In this document: one piece after another, positions 1 through 10,906 of the stretch
Layout of the letters: each line of letters starts with the position of its first letter
Numbering within the stretch: the first letter of the stretch is position 1
Assembly (NCBI GenBank): GCA_949752745.1
Contig: OX457027.1
Span: forward strand, 81,833,214-81,897,213
DNA length: 64,000 bases
Reading direction: 5' to 3'
DNA from: Protula sp. h YS-2021
Lineage: Eukaryota > Annelida > Polychaeta > Sabellida > Serpulidae
Program-made: the position numbers and the translations under genes
The notes under the pieces: generated by a model
Databases searched by the model: none
What the model was told of the DNA's origin: nothing
The model's input: the letters and a program-made list of their open reading frames with translations, nothing else

Positions 1-327
1 CAACAGCACAGCACAACACAATAGGTAAGAGCAACTGTTTTCACTTTTTTTCCATGTGTATCCAACGGCAGTCAGAGCATGAATGATGCAAATGTACACA
101 GACAATGTGCTCTTATAGGAGTGTTGAATCACATCCTAGTTTCACTTCGTCTCCTATGTGTATTCCAGTCAATCCTTCACTTGTTCTTCAACAGCACAGC
201 ACAACACAATAGGTAAGAGCAACTGTTTTCACTTTTTTTTTCCATGTGTATCCAACGGCAGTCAGAGCATGAATGATGCATATGTGCACAGACAATGTGC
301 TCTTATAGGAGTGTTGAATCACATCCT
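1..327. repeat. 189-bp direct tandem duplication
   Basis: The segment starting CAACAGCACAGCACAACACA at position 1 recurs at about 190, and both copies run to the phrase GTGTTGAATCACATCCT (near 138 and 327) with only a few differences. No coding sequence is supported; the overlapping open frames are by-products of the repeat and of the G-runs that follow. Confidence 0.9.
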
Positions 328-455
328 GGGGGGGGGGGGGTCCCCATGGTATATGATTCTTCACCAGGGGGGGGGGTCCCCATGGTATATGATTCTTCAC
401 CGGGGGGGGGGGTCCCCATGGTATATGATTCTTCACCAGGGGGGGGGGGTCCCCA
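328..455. repeat. G-tract minisatellite, unit about 37-42 bp
   Basis: Runs of 9-14 G (near 328, 367, 402 and 439) are each followed by TCCCCATGGTATATGATTC and TTCACC, giving about 3.5 copies. The G-runs vary in length, as expected for a slippage-prone tract, and four closely spaced G-runs could form a G-quadruplex on the plus strand (inference). Confidence 0.9.
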
Positions 456-471
456 TGATATGAAAGTGATG

Positions 472-556
472 CCCGAGGGCGGGTTCGATCCATTGACCTT
501 CAGATCATGGGTCCGCTCACGGGTCCTGCGCTCTACCAACTGAGCCATTCAGGCCA
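472..556 (-). mobile_element. tRNA-derived SINE head (tRNA-like sequence)
   Basis: On the minus strand an A-box TGGCTCAGTTGG (complement of 536-547) is followed about 44 bp on by a B-box-like TGGATCGAACCC (complement of 481-492), the spacing and sequence of an RNA polymerase III internal promoter. The outer ends do not pair as a proper acceptor stem, so a tRNA-derived SINE head or tRNA pseudogene fits better than a working tRNA gene. The G-tract minisatellite just downstream in SINE orientation may be its tail. Confidence 0.6.
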
Positions 557-587
557 GAAGGTTTATGATCGGGAAAATTTTCCTCAT

Positions 588-655
588 ATACATGATTGAC
601 AGGTCATGTGACACATGATTGACAGGTCATGTGACACATGATTGACAGGTCACGT
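588..655. repeat. Three tandem copies of a 23-bp motif
   Basis: The motif CATGATTGACAGGTCATGTG is repeated three times with a constant spacer and contains the inverted pair CATG...CATG. A related ATGATTGACAGGT occurs beside the second hairpin module near 60447. Confidence 0.85.
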
Positions 656-659
656 GACG

Positions 660-831
660 AATGACGTCATGATGACGTCATTGACACGGGCGCGCGCTTT
701 AATATCTGTTTCAGAACACCCTATGACGTCATTATGGCGTCACTGTGCTTGAACTCTCATGAGAGTTCTAGCACACCTCCTGACGTCATGATGACGTCAC
801 TTCCTGTGCTTGAACTCTCGTTTTCTCCCTA
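660..831 (+). other. TGACGTCA palindrome cluster with self-complementary arms (locus 1)
   Basis: Four TGACGTCA or near-identical palindromes occur in 140 bp. At 761-819 two 15-base arms, GAGAGTTCTAGCACA (761-775) and TGTGCTTGAACTCTC (805-819), pair at 14 of 15 positions around a 29-base loop that itself contains the perfect 9+1+9 palindrome TGACGTCAT-G-ATGACGTCA. A further exact copy of the right arm lies at 744-758. GCGCGCTTTA precedes and CGTTTTC follows; both also occur at the locus near 60.35 kb. TGACGTCA is the binding core of CREB/ATF factors (established knowledge). Whether this is a regulatory site, an element terminus or an origin cannot be told from sequence. Confidence 0.75.
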
Positions 832-1424
832 CTTATCGTTTTGGTGTTGTTCTGAGTTTTATTAGTGTGGCATTAAACGGCCAGAGTGCTTATCAATCCC
901 TCTAGCAGCGCTGGAAAATGACAATGACAAAAACCAATAACAAACATAAATAAATATATAAATAAATGATTTTAAACACGTACTCTATATTAGATGTTTT
1001 TTGCGGCAAAAGCAGGTGCAGTCCGAAATGCGTGCACTCAATTCAGCCTGGCACTCAATGTGACCCCCAACACACCACTGATATAGAAGCAAAAGCCTAT
1101 AAGGCGCCCATATATATATATATATATATGGCTTGGTAACTACCGTTTTAAGAAAGTCGCGGCATGGCAACGTGAGCTCGTTCTCACTAAGTCTATACGT
1201 GAACAACTGTATCTAAATGCTGGCTATGCATAAGAAAGCTCAAAACAAAAATAATCCAAAGAGCAGGGATCTATGGAATGACGTTTTAATATTTAATGCT
1301 TATTTTTCATATCAAAATATAATTAAAGATATCACTAAATCAACGCAGATCTCCTTATTTTATGTTTTGTTACCAACAATTCACTTTCAGGTGGCAGCTA
1401 GAAACTCGTCCCGCTAGAGAAATG
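832..1424. other. Non-coding stretch, no gene seen
   Basis: AT-rich sequence with a short AAATAAATA tract (about 945-967) and a (TA)9 run at 1111-1129. The open frames here show no recognisable domain or coding character. Confidence 0.6.
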
Positions 1425-1919
1425 TTAAACACTTGACAAAAATTAAAACGCAAAAATACTTCCTTCAATGAGTTATTTCTTGAATAATATATTGCAAACA
1501 ACACAGCCTGAATACGTCTTAGCCGAGTAGTGTTTGGTTGTTGTTGACTTAAAGTTTATTGACTGATCAGGCATACGCCTTGTTATCTATCTACGCAGTG
1601 AGAGCTCGCACAAAGCTCACTGAGGAAATGTGTATTCTGTGCTGTCGTTAAATGCTACGCATTTATTTGCAAAAAATACACTCTTTTCACATGGCGTTTT
1701 AACAAAGAAAACGAAATCAAAGACGAAAATAAAAAATGACATGCACATGTTCAGATCAAGCTCTTCATAAGTCCAAAGTTTCATGGTCGTAGGGCCCATA
1801 GTGTCGGAGAAGAAGAAGACAAACAAAATCGGAAAAACTGTCAAGAAGGAAAAAAAGGACGAATTTTGCTCGCACAAATTCGTATAACCCTTGCAAGCCA
1901 AAGGCTTGTCAAGTGTTAA
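1425..1919. mobile_element. MITE-like inverted-repeat element, copy 1
   Basis: The element is bounded by TTAAACACTTGACAA (1425-1439) and its near complement TTGTCAAGTGTTAA (1906-1919). Internal landmarks include a TGATCAGGCATA stretch, the pair GAGCTCGCACAAAGCTC and a minus-strand open frame of about 94 codons that is hydrophobic and Phe-rich with no recognisable domain. Outer ends read TTAA, which suggests but does not prove a TTAA-type target site. Same family as the entries at 2305, 3188 and 32539. Confidence 0.75.
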
Positions 1920-2201
1920 TGATACTACTTAGGAATGTGTCACGGTTAAATACGTATTTTTTTTCACTTTTCGTGATCAAAGAAACATAATATTGTTTGG
2001 TCATTATTAGCGTGAAGCCTCGATTAAGAAACTCCTCTAATCAAAGAACCTCAAGGAAACATCCATTTTTCATTCAAACACCTATAATTTATTCAATTAT
2101 TATAACTTATTAAAGAACAACTTTAATATAATGAATGCATTCTCTTGGTCTCAAAGGTTCTCCTTAGAATGCGATTTTTCTGCGTCACCATGAGTTTCCT
2201 A

Positions 2202-2232
<31 letters not shown>

Positions 2233-2304
2233 TTACTTTTTTTAAAGCCTAAAATCTATCCATCGTGTGAAAACTGACTAGAAGCTCATCCCGCTAGAGA
2301 AATG

Positions 2305-2801
2305 TTAAACACTTGACAAAAATTAAAACGCAAAAATACTTCCTTCAATGGGTTATTTCTTGAATAATATATTGCAAACAACACAGCTTGAATACGTCTT
2401 ATAAGCCGAGTAGTGTTTGGTTGTTGTTGACTTAAAGTTTATTGACTGATCAGGCATATGCCTTGTTATGCATTTACGCAGTGAGAGCTCGCACAAAGCT
2501 CACTGAGCAAATGTGTATTCTGTGCTGTCGTTACATGCTACGCATTTATTTGCAAAAATACACTCTTTTCACATGGCGTTTTAACAAAGAAAACGAAATC
2601 AAAGACGAAAATAAAAAATGACATGCACATGTTCAGATCAAGCTCTTCATAAGTCCAAAGTTTCATGGTCGTAGGGCCCATAGTGTCGGAGAAGAAGAAG
2701 ACAAACAAAATCGGAAAAACTGTCAAGAAGGAAAAAAAGGACGAATTTTGCTCGCAAAAATTCGTATAACCCTTGCAAGCCAAAGGCTTGTCAAGTGTTA
2801 A
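2305..2801. mobile_element. MITE-like inverted-repeat element, copy 2
   Basis: Near-identical to the copy at 1425, including both terminal inverted repeats. Its flanks are also duplicated: the ~385-bp spacer from about 1920 to 2304 recurs at 2802-3187. The whole element plus spacer was therefore duplicated in tandem with a period of about 885 bp, rather than transposed independently. Confidence 0.8.
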
Positions 2802-3084
2802 TGATACTACTTAGGAATGTGTCACGGTTAAATACGTATTTTTTTTTCACTTTTCGTGATCAAAGAAACATAATATTGTTTGGTCATTATTAGCGTGAAG
2901 CCTCGATTAAGAAACTCCTCTAATCAAAGAACCTCAAGGAAACATCCATTTTTCATTCAAACACCTATAATTTATTCAATTATTATAACTTATTAAAGAA
3001 CAACTTTAATATAATGAATGCATTCTCTTGGTCTCAAAGGTTCTCCTTAGAATGCGATTTTTCTGCGTCACCATGAGTTTCCTA

Positions 3085-3115
<31 letters not shown>

Positions 3116-3187
3116 TTACTTTTTTTAAAGCCTAAAATCTATCCATCGTGTGAAAACTAACTAGAAGCTCATCCCGCTAGAGAAATG

Positions 3188-3684
3188 TTAAACACTTGAC
3201 AAAAATTAAAACGCAAAAATACTTCCTTCAATGGGTTATTTCTTGAATAATATATTGCAAACAACACAGCTTGAATACGTCTTATAAGCCGAGTAGTGTT
3301 TGGTTGTTGTTGAATTAAAGTTTATTGACTGATCAGGCATATGCCTTGTTATGCATTTACGCAGTGAGAGCTCGCACAAAGCTCACTGAGCAAATGTGTA
3401 TTCTGTGCTGTCGTTAAATGCTACGCATTTATTTGCAAGAAATACACTCTTTTCACATGGCGTTTTAACAAAGAAAACGAAATCAAAGACGAAAATAAAA
3501 AATGACATGCACATGTTCAGCTCAAGCTCTTCATAAGTCCAAAGTTTCATGGTCGTAGGGCCCATAGTGTCGGAGAAGAAGAAGACAAAAAAAATCGGAA
3601 AAACTATCAAAAAATCAAAAAGGACGAATTTTGCTCGCACAAATTCATATAACCCTTGCAAGCCAAAGGCTTGTTAAATGTTAA
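3188..3684. mobile_element. MITE-like inverted-repeat element, copy 3
   Basis: Third tandem copy. The left inverted repeat is intact; the right one has drifted to TTGTTAAATGTTAA. The repeat homology stops here and the sequence passes into an unrelated AT-rich tract. Confidence 0.75.
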
Positions 3685-3689
3685 TAATT

Positions 3690-4430
3690 CATTTCTGAGA
3701 TAAAAAAAGTGCAAACTTAAAAAGCTTAGAGAATTCACACATTTATATAAAATTTAACGAGTCGTGAATTAAATTTTGGAGATAAAAACTTGAAGTATTA
3801 TATCAATAATAACAGCACAATTTTTGATTTCAAGAATTGCATGTTTTTGTACAGTAAAAAAAAAAGAATCTGTATACAAGGACCAGTCATTATTTTATTC
3901 ACTGATGTGTGCTTCTGAAATTTTACATAAAAATAAACTGATATTATGAAATCAAAAATAACTTTTTGAGATCAAAATATCATTAACAGATTTCAAAATA
4001 TAAATTTAAAAATGTCTTATTCTGAAAAAATGATACCTGAAATAAATTCTTAATATCAATAAAAGAAATCAAATTATCGAGCTGAAAATTGAGATTATGC
4101 TATTAAATATTATATTTTTGCTATCAACAATAGAAATTTTGATCTCAAAAAATTAATTTTAAATATCATAAGATTATTTTTTTGTTATCAATAAATATTT
4201 CTTGATATCTTTAAATATTTATTGATATCAAGAATTATTTTCTAAAGTCAAGAATACATTTAGAGATCTCAAAAATATAATTACAGATAACAAAATTTAA
4301 TTCTTGATATCAAAATATATTTTTTAGATCAAAATTAATTCTTGATATCAAAATATCAACTTTTTAGATCAAAAATTAATTAATGATATCAATAATTCCA
4401 CAATAAATGTGAAAATGGCATTTGAGAGGG
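3690..4430. repeat. AT-rich tract of degenerate TTCTTGATATCAAAATAT repeats
   Basis: Variants of GATATCAA/TTGATATC, often within TTCTTGATATCAAAAT, recur more than ten times with irregular spacing and in both orientations. No coding potential is visible. Part of it (about 4005-4170) has an inverted homologue at about 33230-33400, matched by shared phrases such as TCATTCTGAAATAATG and ATTCTTGACATCAATAAAA on the minus strand there. Confidence 0.7.
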
Positions 4431-4688
4431 ATCCAAATCGATTAATGTACCACATGTCGAAATCGTTCAGAAGCACCATTAAATTGGGAAATAAAAAAAC
4501 AACATCGTTTGGTATAAAACTTGGTAGATTCTATTTGACAAAATTTTGTAATTTTTAAGCGCAAACTTTCCTGCACTATAATTACACTTTGGACGGAGTC
4601 ACAAGGAGTTATTGCTTTACAAGAAATTTTTGAAATTTCTCTTTATATCTTGTTTACTTTTTGTTTATTGTTATTATTAATATTAATA

Positions 4689-4690
<2 letters not shown>

Positions 4691-4786
<96 letters not shown>

Positions 4787-4787
4787 G
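4691..4787. repeat. (ATT)n microsatellite
   Basis: About 32 uninterrupted ATT units. Homopolymeric Asn, Leu or Ile frames across it are translation artefacts. Confidence 0.98.
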
Positions 4788-5572
4788 CTTTTTACGTCAA
4801 TATTTCGTCGGTTTCCACGCAACTCCAAGACGGATTGAGCCACGAAAATGAAACATGGCACACCAGATCTAAAATATTTTATATCTATGACCTGAACTAA
4901 ATATCTCGGAAACAGTGGCACTTAAAGCTTCCGAGTAAAATATGTTATGAGACTACTTTTTCGCTTTATATCTTACCATTCAATTTAGTCTCACTTTAAA
5001 ATATCACCTTCTTTCTTTGTAAAACACCAATGAACTACGGAAACTGAGTCGTCAAAGCATCAGTCATTGCATTGCATCTTTCTTATGTTATCCCCGCATA
5101 AGTCCCTGGACATTCTGTTCTCTGATTTGGATCACCATTACAATCTAAGCGCAACAAATAATATCAAAAATATTTTTGAATATGATCATTAGTTTATTTG
5201 CATCTTACCCATTTCAGATTTTCAATTTATTTAATCTTTCGTTTACTTATTGATGCGGTCAATACTAAGGCTTGATAAAAGCTTGCAGCAAACTTATAGT
5301 TACTTGCCCATATCTTAAAGCTTATATTGCATTTTTAAATTTGTTTGTGTTTTTTCACCGTGAGAGCATGTGCTTGCATAATTGTACAATATACGCAACT
5401 AGGTAAACCGGTCGATTCGCACCTGTCAGGAAAAGACAACTATGAAGGCATGCTCCGTAGGTTGACCGCTTGAAAATGTCGCGATGGACCAATGTGGCTT
5501 GTATTTGAGGCACATCGTACTGATTTTTTAATTTGGCCAGCCACACATATTTTGAAGACTATAAAGATGCAC

Positions 5573-5575
<3 letters not shown>
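4788..5575. other. Non-coding stretch, no gene seen
   Basis: AT-rich unique-looking sequence. The short open frames have no recognisable domain and no consistent coding character. Confidence 0.55.

Positions 5576-5664
<89 letters not shown>
5576..5664. repeat. (GA)n microsatellite
   Basis: About 44 uninterrupted GA dinucleotides. Confidence 0.98.
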
Positions 5665-5670
<6 letters not shown>

Positions 5671-6847
5671 TCCATCTGAATAAATATCAATGATTGAAAC
5701 TGCTAAAAGAAGTAACTAACTACAGTTCATTTGAGGTCTCATTCACCGGTCACTTATACCTATGGCAGTAGACGAGAGTGGTGCACCATGCTTGAATGGA
5801 ACCTTATTATACGCGGTCCTAAAAGAGAAAATATTCTTGAAGGATCATTAGCACAACCTTACAGTTGACAGAGACATAAGCGCGTGAGGATAGCCTCTGT
5901 GGGACAGGGCGTAGGCACAAGTAGAATTGTGGAAAGATTATTATCAGCAAAGTTGTTATCATAAAATCTATTGTTGCAGCTACCTTGGAGGGAACCTCTT
6001 GTAAGGTAGAGAACACAGTAGAAAGGTCGAAGACTCGACTCATTTCAGAGACGTAGAACATTGAAGAACAAGTTAAACGTTGGCATTCCATTCCATAACA
6101 AGGCCAGACAGTGGGAGCAGAGTCCACAATTCGTATTTCTAGCACGTGGGAGGGGAAGGGTAGTCTGGCATTCTAGAACGGATGTCCAGCAATCACCAGC
6201 AATGTTACTACACTAGATCTAACAAGCCTAAGCAAGACAGACATAACATTTCAGCCCTGAAGGTAAACCGCTGTTTTTACCTACCAACCGGAAGGCCACG
6301 AAGATACAGCATCTCGTGAAATAAAGTATTATTAAGGTCCTTCTCTTTATTTAACCCAGTGCGAAAAACACTTAAGAGTTGCTTTGTTTTTCACAACAAT
6401 CAAATCGAAAAGTAAATCAACGCTTTATATAAAAGCTAAGTTGATGTAAACAGAAATCCCTTAATTTACAGAACAGGTTTTATATTAAGCCGATTGCTTT
6501 TGAAGTAGCCTCTTTTCTATGCTCGTAACACAGCTGAGATATCATATTTGATAATTAGTCATTAATACTAACCCCTGTGAAAAATCTCGTGTTTGGACAG
6601 CATTTAAATTTTCTATTCTTACACTGGTGGGGAATCGAATCCATAATCTAAATGCAGGATGCGTTACAAGTCACTTCAGAGAATAAGAGGTTGTGTAAAC
6701 CTACAGAACTTATCGCAATCTCCACTTAATATTAATAAACATCTAGCAGCAGCGAGTGGCACAACTCACCAACCCTGAGCTGAAGGCTACAAAATAATCC
6801 CTAGCACAAGATAACGACATCATCGAGGGGCCCAATGACGCTGTTGC
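5665..6847. other. Non-coding stretch, no recognised gene
   Basis: A minus-strand open frame of 108 codons (6145-5819) was examined. It has no recognised motif and no neighbouring exon signal that could be defended. The rest is AT-rich with many stops in all frames. Confidence 0.5.
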
Positions 6848-7432
6848 ATGCTTTCACCATATCCATGCAACGGGCCTGTTTCACGGCCACAAGGCGTGAA
6901 ACGGGCCCGTTTCATGGGTACGAGGCATGAAGATAGCCTTTCTAATCTAAGCTGTGCTTTTAACCTTTCTATGCGGAAATTGTTTCCGCATGCCTATAAA
7001 TTTGAAAAAAGAAACTTTTTGAAGAAAATTGTACTACTCCCCCCTTAAAAAATAGAACACTTTGCATTATAAGTAAAATCGAAACAACATCTGCACGGGT
7101 AGGAGGTATGAAACAGGCCCGTTGCATGGTCAGAGGGCATGCAGAGAGCCTTTCCAATGAAAAGCTCAAAAAGAAACATTGGAAACAACATCTGCATGGG
7201 TTGGAGATATGAAACGGGCCCGTTGCATGGTCAGAGGGCATGCAGAGAGCCTTTCCAATGTACAGCTCAAAAAGAAACATTGGAAACAACATCTGCATGG
7301 GTGGGAGGTATGAAACGGGCCCGTTGCACGAACACGGGGCATGCAGAGAGCCTTTCTAATGTAAAGCTCAAAAAGAAAAATGGGAAACAACATCTGCATG
7401 GGTGGGAGTTATGAAACGGGCCCGTTGCACGG
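6848..7432. repeat. GC-rich ~100-bp tandem repeat built on a GGGCCC palindrome
   Basis: The phrase GAAACGGGCCCGTTGCAT and close variants recur near 6898, 7109, 7209, 7312 and 7412. From 7085 on they are embedded in a ~100-bp unit that also contains GGCATGCAGAGAGCC, AAGCTCAAAAAGAAACATTG and CAACATCTGCATGGGT. The open frames on both strands across it are repeat artefacts that differ in frame from copy to copy. Confidence 0.9.
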
Positions 7433-7692
7433 TTACTTTTCGAAAGGCCTGTTTTCACTCCCAATCCCGTGCCAATACCCTTTCCCGAAATCTGCTGGTA
7501 GAAAACACCATAATAAACACAAATTTTCTCGGAAAGGATATCGGCATGGGATTCAGCGTGCATACACCCCGTTCAAAAGTCGTCACCGTGCAACCAGACC
7601 GAGAACTTGCTTACATCTTTACACTTTTCGAAAGGGCTGTTTTCACTCCCAATCCCGTGCCAATACACTTTCCCGAAATCTACTGGTAGCAA
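7433..7692. repeat. Two direct copies of a ~75-bp segment
   Basis: The segment beginning TTTTCGAAAGGCCTGTTTTC (7437) and passing through CCCAATCCCGTGCCAATAC and CTTTCCCGAAATCTGCTGGT recurs near 7625 with few changes, about 188 bp downstream. Confidence 0.85.
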
Positions 7693-8890
7693 CCACCATT
7701 TTCACAGAGCAGGTATATTTTTCTCTCCTGCTTAAGATATAACGATGACGAAATGAAGTATTTTAGAAGGATTTAATAGCGAGGAGCGTCAGTGCCACCT
7801 AGGGACCTCAGCGCCACCACTTTCAATTTCGAAGAACTGAGTGGTCCAAAAGTGGTTCCTGACCCTTGAACCAATGTGTCCTAATTTATTGTCAATATTC
7901 CAGTGGGTTTTTAAAGAATTAAAGATAAAGCCAAATGTGGAAAACGTTTTCAAGGGTCATTTATGTTTCAATGCACATTTATGTTGTTATTTTCTGGGAG
8001 GGGGTTGTTGAAAGCCCAAACAGTATCACTGAATAATTATTTTGGATGCATAAATGGAATAAATAATATATTTATAGCCAGGCACCTCTGTGCCACCAGG
8101 GACCTCAGCGCCACCAAGCACCTCAGTGCCACCAGGTGGTATTGAAGCTCCTCGCTGACAGCAGCCTCTCCTGAAAATACCAAAAGAAAAAAGAACACAA
8201 AAAATGTGCGCAAGCCACTTAACTTTCCCAGTTGTCTTGAATAAAGACACTTTACTGGAGTTAAAAGGCATTTTTGCGAGACTCTTTCAGAATCTCGATG
8301 AAAACATCGAAAAGTACCTCCTGTATTAATAAATGTGTGATGTTTGTCATTTTATTTGAAGGTGTAATTTTAATGTATTCAATTAATATATTTACGAACA
8401 GTCACGTGCGTTCGCTTGTAAAGCTGAGACTGAAGTGAGAAAGTGTGGCACATTTATTGATTTGCCACCCACACAGGCCTGATGTGATGCGGCCGCCTAC
8501 GCAGTAGCCAGCCACTTGCATATGCAAATAAAGCAGCTGCCCTCCCTCTCTCGTATTATAAAGGGAGAACAAGTAAAAAATAAGTGTGGTTTGGAAACAA
8601 TAAAAGCACGGAAAGGTTGTTTGATTGCGATTGCATGCGTGCGTTTTGCCTGCTGCATGCCAGGGTTAATGCATGACACAACGTTTGCATGCTACAGACG
8701 CCACCACGTGGAGAAGTTGCATAGTCCGAGCATAGGTGCAACAAGAGCTACGAACAACCCGTTCAAGACACACGATGCGGAAACAGCAGTCACGAAAAAA
8801 TTCCCCGGCTCCCGAAACGCGCTGCGACAAAAGAGCTAAATTGATTATGATTAATCTAATATGATAAGAGATTTAAAGATCTCAGGAGAA
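7693..8890. other. Non-coding stretch with a short CCTCAGTGCCACC repeat
   Basis: GACCTCAGCGCCACC-type phrases recur near 7790-7820 and 8082-8135. Around 8517-8570 an octamer-like ATGCAAAT is followed by TATTATAAAGGG, which could be a promoter, but no coding sequence with recognisable features follows. I see no gene. Confidence 0.45.
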
Positions 8891-10192
8891 ACTAAACTGT
8901 AGACTTTTAAAAAAATTCTCTGACGCTTAAATGGACAGCGAATAACAGGAAGTCTCATCCAACTTCCGGAGAATTGAGTATCAAGCAGATAAAGTGACAT
9001 TGTGGAACAGATACTTGGGTGACACCGAAAGCAAGTTATTCCAGACCATATTCATAATCCCAATTCAGAATACATGCAGATCCCAAATTATATATAAGAT
9101 TAAAACCACAGAAAAAGGCTATATATTTATATAAATGATATTTTAATTCTTGTAGCAGAAGAGGTATTGCATCTTCCTGGCCAAGAACTCAAAGACAAAG
9201 CAGTCTTTTGCTTGGTCAATAATTACAAAACGATATGTTACATCAGATAGAAGGGGGCATTTCTTGGTATTAAACGCTGAGCATTTATTGAAAAGGCGTT
9301 TTCATGGTATCTTCATATATCTTACGTCATTACTACGTCAATGAATCGTATTGTTTAATAGTCCATTTCATTGTCTTACATTCAATGCAATGCAGTAAAG
9401 ATTTCATTTCACTTCATTCATGCTATAACAACAATATGATTGATTTGCATCTGATGAGCAAATTTTCTTGTTCCTTATTGATTTTTCCAGAAGGTCTTTA
9501 GGAATTTTCCTTATGTCTTAAAGGTTAAAGCCATAAGCCATAAGGCATAAGTTTAAAGAAGAAAAATACTAAAACATGACTTTGCCTTATGACTTCTTAC
9601 TTTTAGCTTAAGACCTGTAAATAAACTTTTTTAGACGTATGCTATCAAGTGTAATCCTTTTGACAAAAGCGCAAGCGGAACAACATTGTACAGCTTATAC
9701 CAAACTAAGCATACAGTTTGTGCTTTTCCAAATTGCAAATTGTAACGACTTGCCTGCTTGCACAACCATATATGGCAGTACCCTTTGTATTGCATGCTTG
9801 CATAAGAAGGGGAGGGGCAGAGCGTTCAGATACATGCAACAATTTCACGAAGTAGTCATGCATTACAAAAAAACCCGGCGCCAGAATTACAGTCATACAG
9901 GTTTAAATAATTTCGACTAATGTACTCTGAATTAATTGATTTAGTTAAGAAGTACTAGTTTGTCTTGATGGCGACCTAAATAAGTTTAATTAAGTCAATC
10001 TGCGTCTCGTCGAGCTCTATAAATACAAGTATTACAAGAAAAGGAAAAGCATAAGTGGATATTTGTCGGTAATTTAAAACATTGAAATAAATTCTAACGA
10101 TGGGTATTATAAAGTAAGAAACAAAGCAGACAATTTTCCGAAAAAGACATTGAGAGACCCTGAAATCAAAATCACTATGTGCCGACGATTTT

Positions 10193-10268
10193 GGATAACA
10201 ATTAGCTCAGTTGTTAGGAGAATTGGTCGGGCAATCCGACGGGTGCGAGCTCGAATCCTACGTTGGAT
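10193..10268 (+). mobile_element. tRNA-derived SINE head (copy A)
   Basis: A-box TTAGCTCAGTTG (10202-10213) and B-box-like GAGCTCGAATCC (10247-10258) are separated by tRNA-like spacing. The ends do not form a convincing acceptor stem, so a SINE head or tRNA pseudogene is preferred. Its homologue in the second duplication copy lies at 26312, so insertion came before the segmental duplication. Confidence 0.6.
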
Positions 10269-10539
10269 AGTTAGCATGGTGCCAACTTTTGATCAGTTTA
10301 CACAGGTAACTGAAAGCTCTGGTATTCAAAATTAACTCTAATTGCATCTTCCTTTATGTTATAACATTTGGGGTGGTTAGCAACATCGAATTTTGGTTCG
10401 CATCGATTCGATGTGAATAAAACAATACTGTTCTGACAAAATGACGATCCAGCGTCGATTTCAGGGTTCAACGTCAACTCGACCAAACTGGACATGAATC
10501 TGTTTGTAATTTAAATATGATAATGTTCGTCAATGACTA

Positions 10540-10700
10540 ATCAACATCTTTGACGCAGAGTTGAATAGATGTTGACACGCAACGTTGGTTAGAGGTTGAT
10601 TTTGCTCGCAACCAAAAGCTCACTTTCAACGACGTCTAATCAACGTCTTGGGTGCGACGTTGAATAAACGTCTTTAAACTACGGTGTATGGACGTTGTTT
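10540..10700. repeat. AACGTC/GACGTT-rich repeat with TTTTGCTCGCAACC core
   Basis: The tract has repeated CAACGTC and GACGTTG words around GGTTGATTTTGCTCGCAACC. The same architecture appears at 26690-26840 and, more diverged, at the start of every 1051-bp array unit (GGTTGGATTTTGGTCGCAA at 35869). This looks like one short interspersed inverted-repeat (MITE-like) family; family assignment is inference. Confidence 0.5.
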
Positions 10701-10766
10701 AATAGACTTTGTATAGATATCGGATGCTACAACCATATAGGAACCTCATAATATTATCACTGACCG

Positions 10767-10768
<2 letters not shown>

Positions 10769-10814
<46 letters not shown>

Positions 10815-10815
10815 T

Positions 10816-10903
<88 letters not shown>
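10769..10903. repeat. (TA)n microsatellite
   Basis: About 135 bp of nearly pure AT dinucleotide with a few interruptions (CTTATA, GTATA, ACATA). Poly-Ile/Tyr frames are artefacts. Confidence 0.98.

Positions 10904-10906
<3 letters not shown>

Noticed and set aside
158..548. Gly- and Pro-rich frames on both strands
   Set aside because: Product of the G-tract minisatellite; frames on both strands follow the repeat period.
1617..3661. Three minus-strand Phe-rich frames (MACKGYTN and relatives) as a gene family
   Set aside because: They coincide with the body of a repeated inverted-repeat element, have no recognisable domain and are cut differently by small indels.
4643..4921. Poly-Asn, poly-Leu and poly-Ile proteins
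   Set aside because: Translation of an (ATT)n microsatellite.
5819..6145. 108-residue minus-strand protein
   Set aside because: No motif, no homologous partner in the window, and composition not clearly coding.
8500..8860. Promoter plus small gene at the ATGCAAAT / TATAAAG site
   Set aside because: The promoter words are plausible, but the 107-codon frame beginning at 8516 starts upstream of the TATA-like word and has no recognisable domain.
10193..10268. Functional tRNA gene
   Set aside because: A and B boxes are present, but the acceptor and anticodon stems do not pair convincingly; the paired copy at 26312 is decayed. A SINE head is more likely. The same reasoning applies to 472-556.
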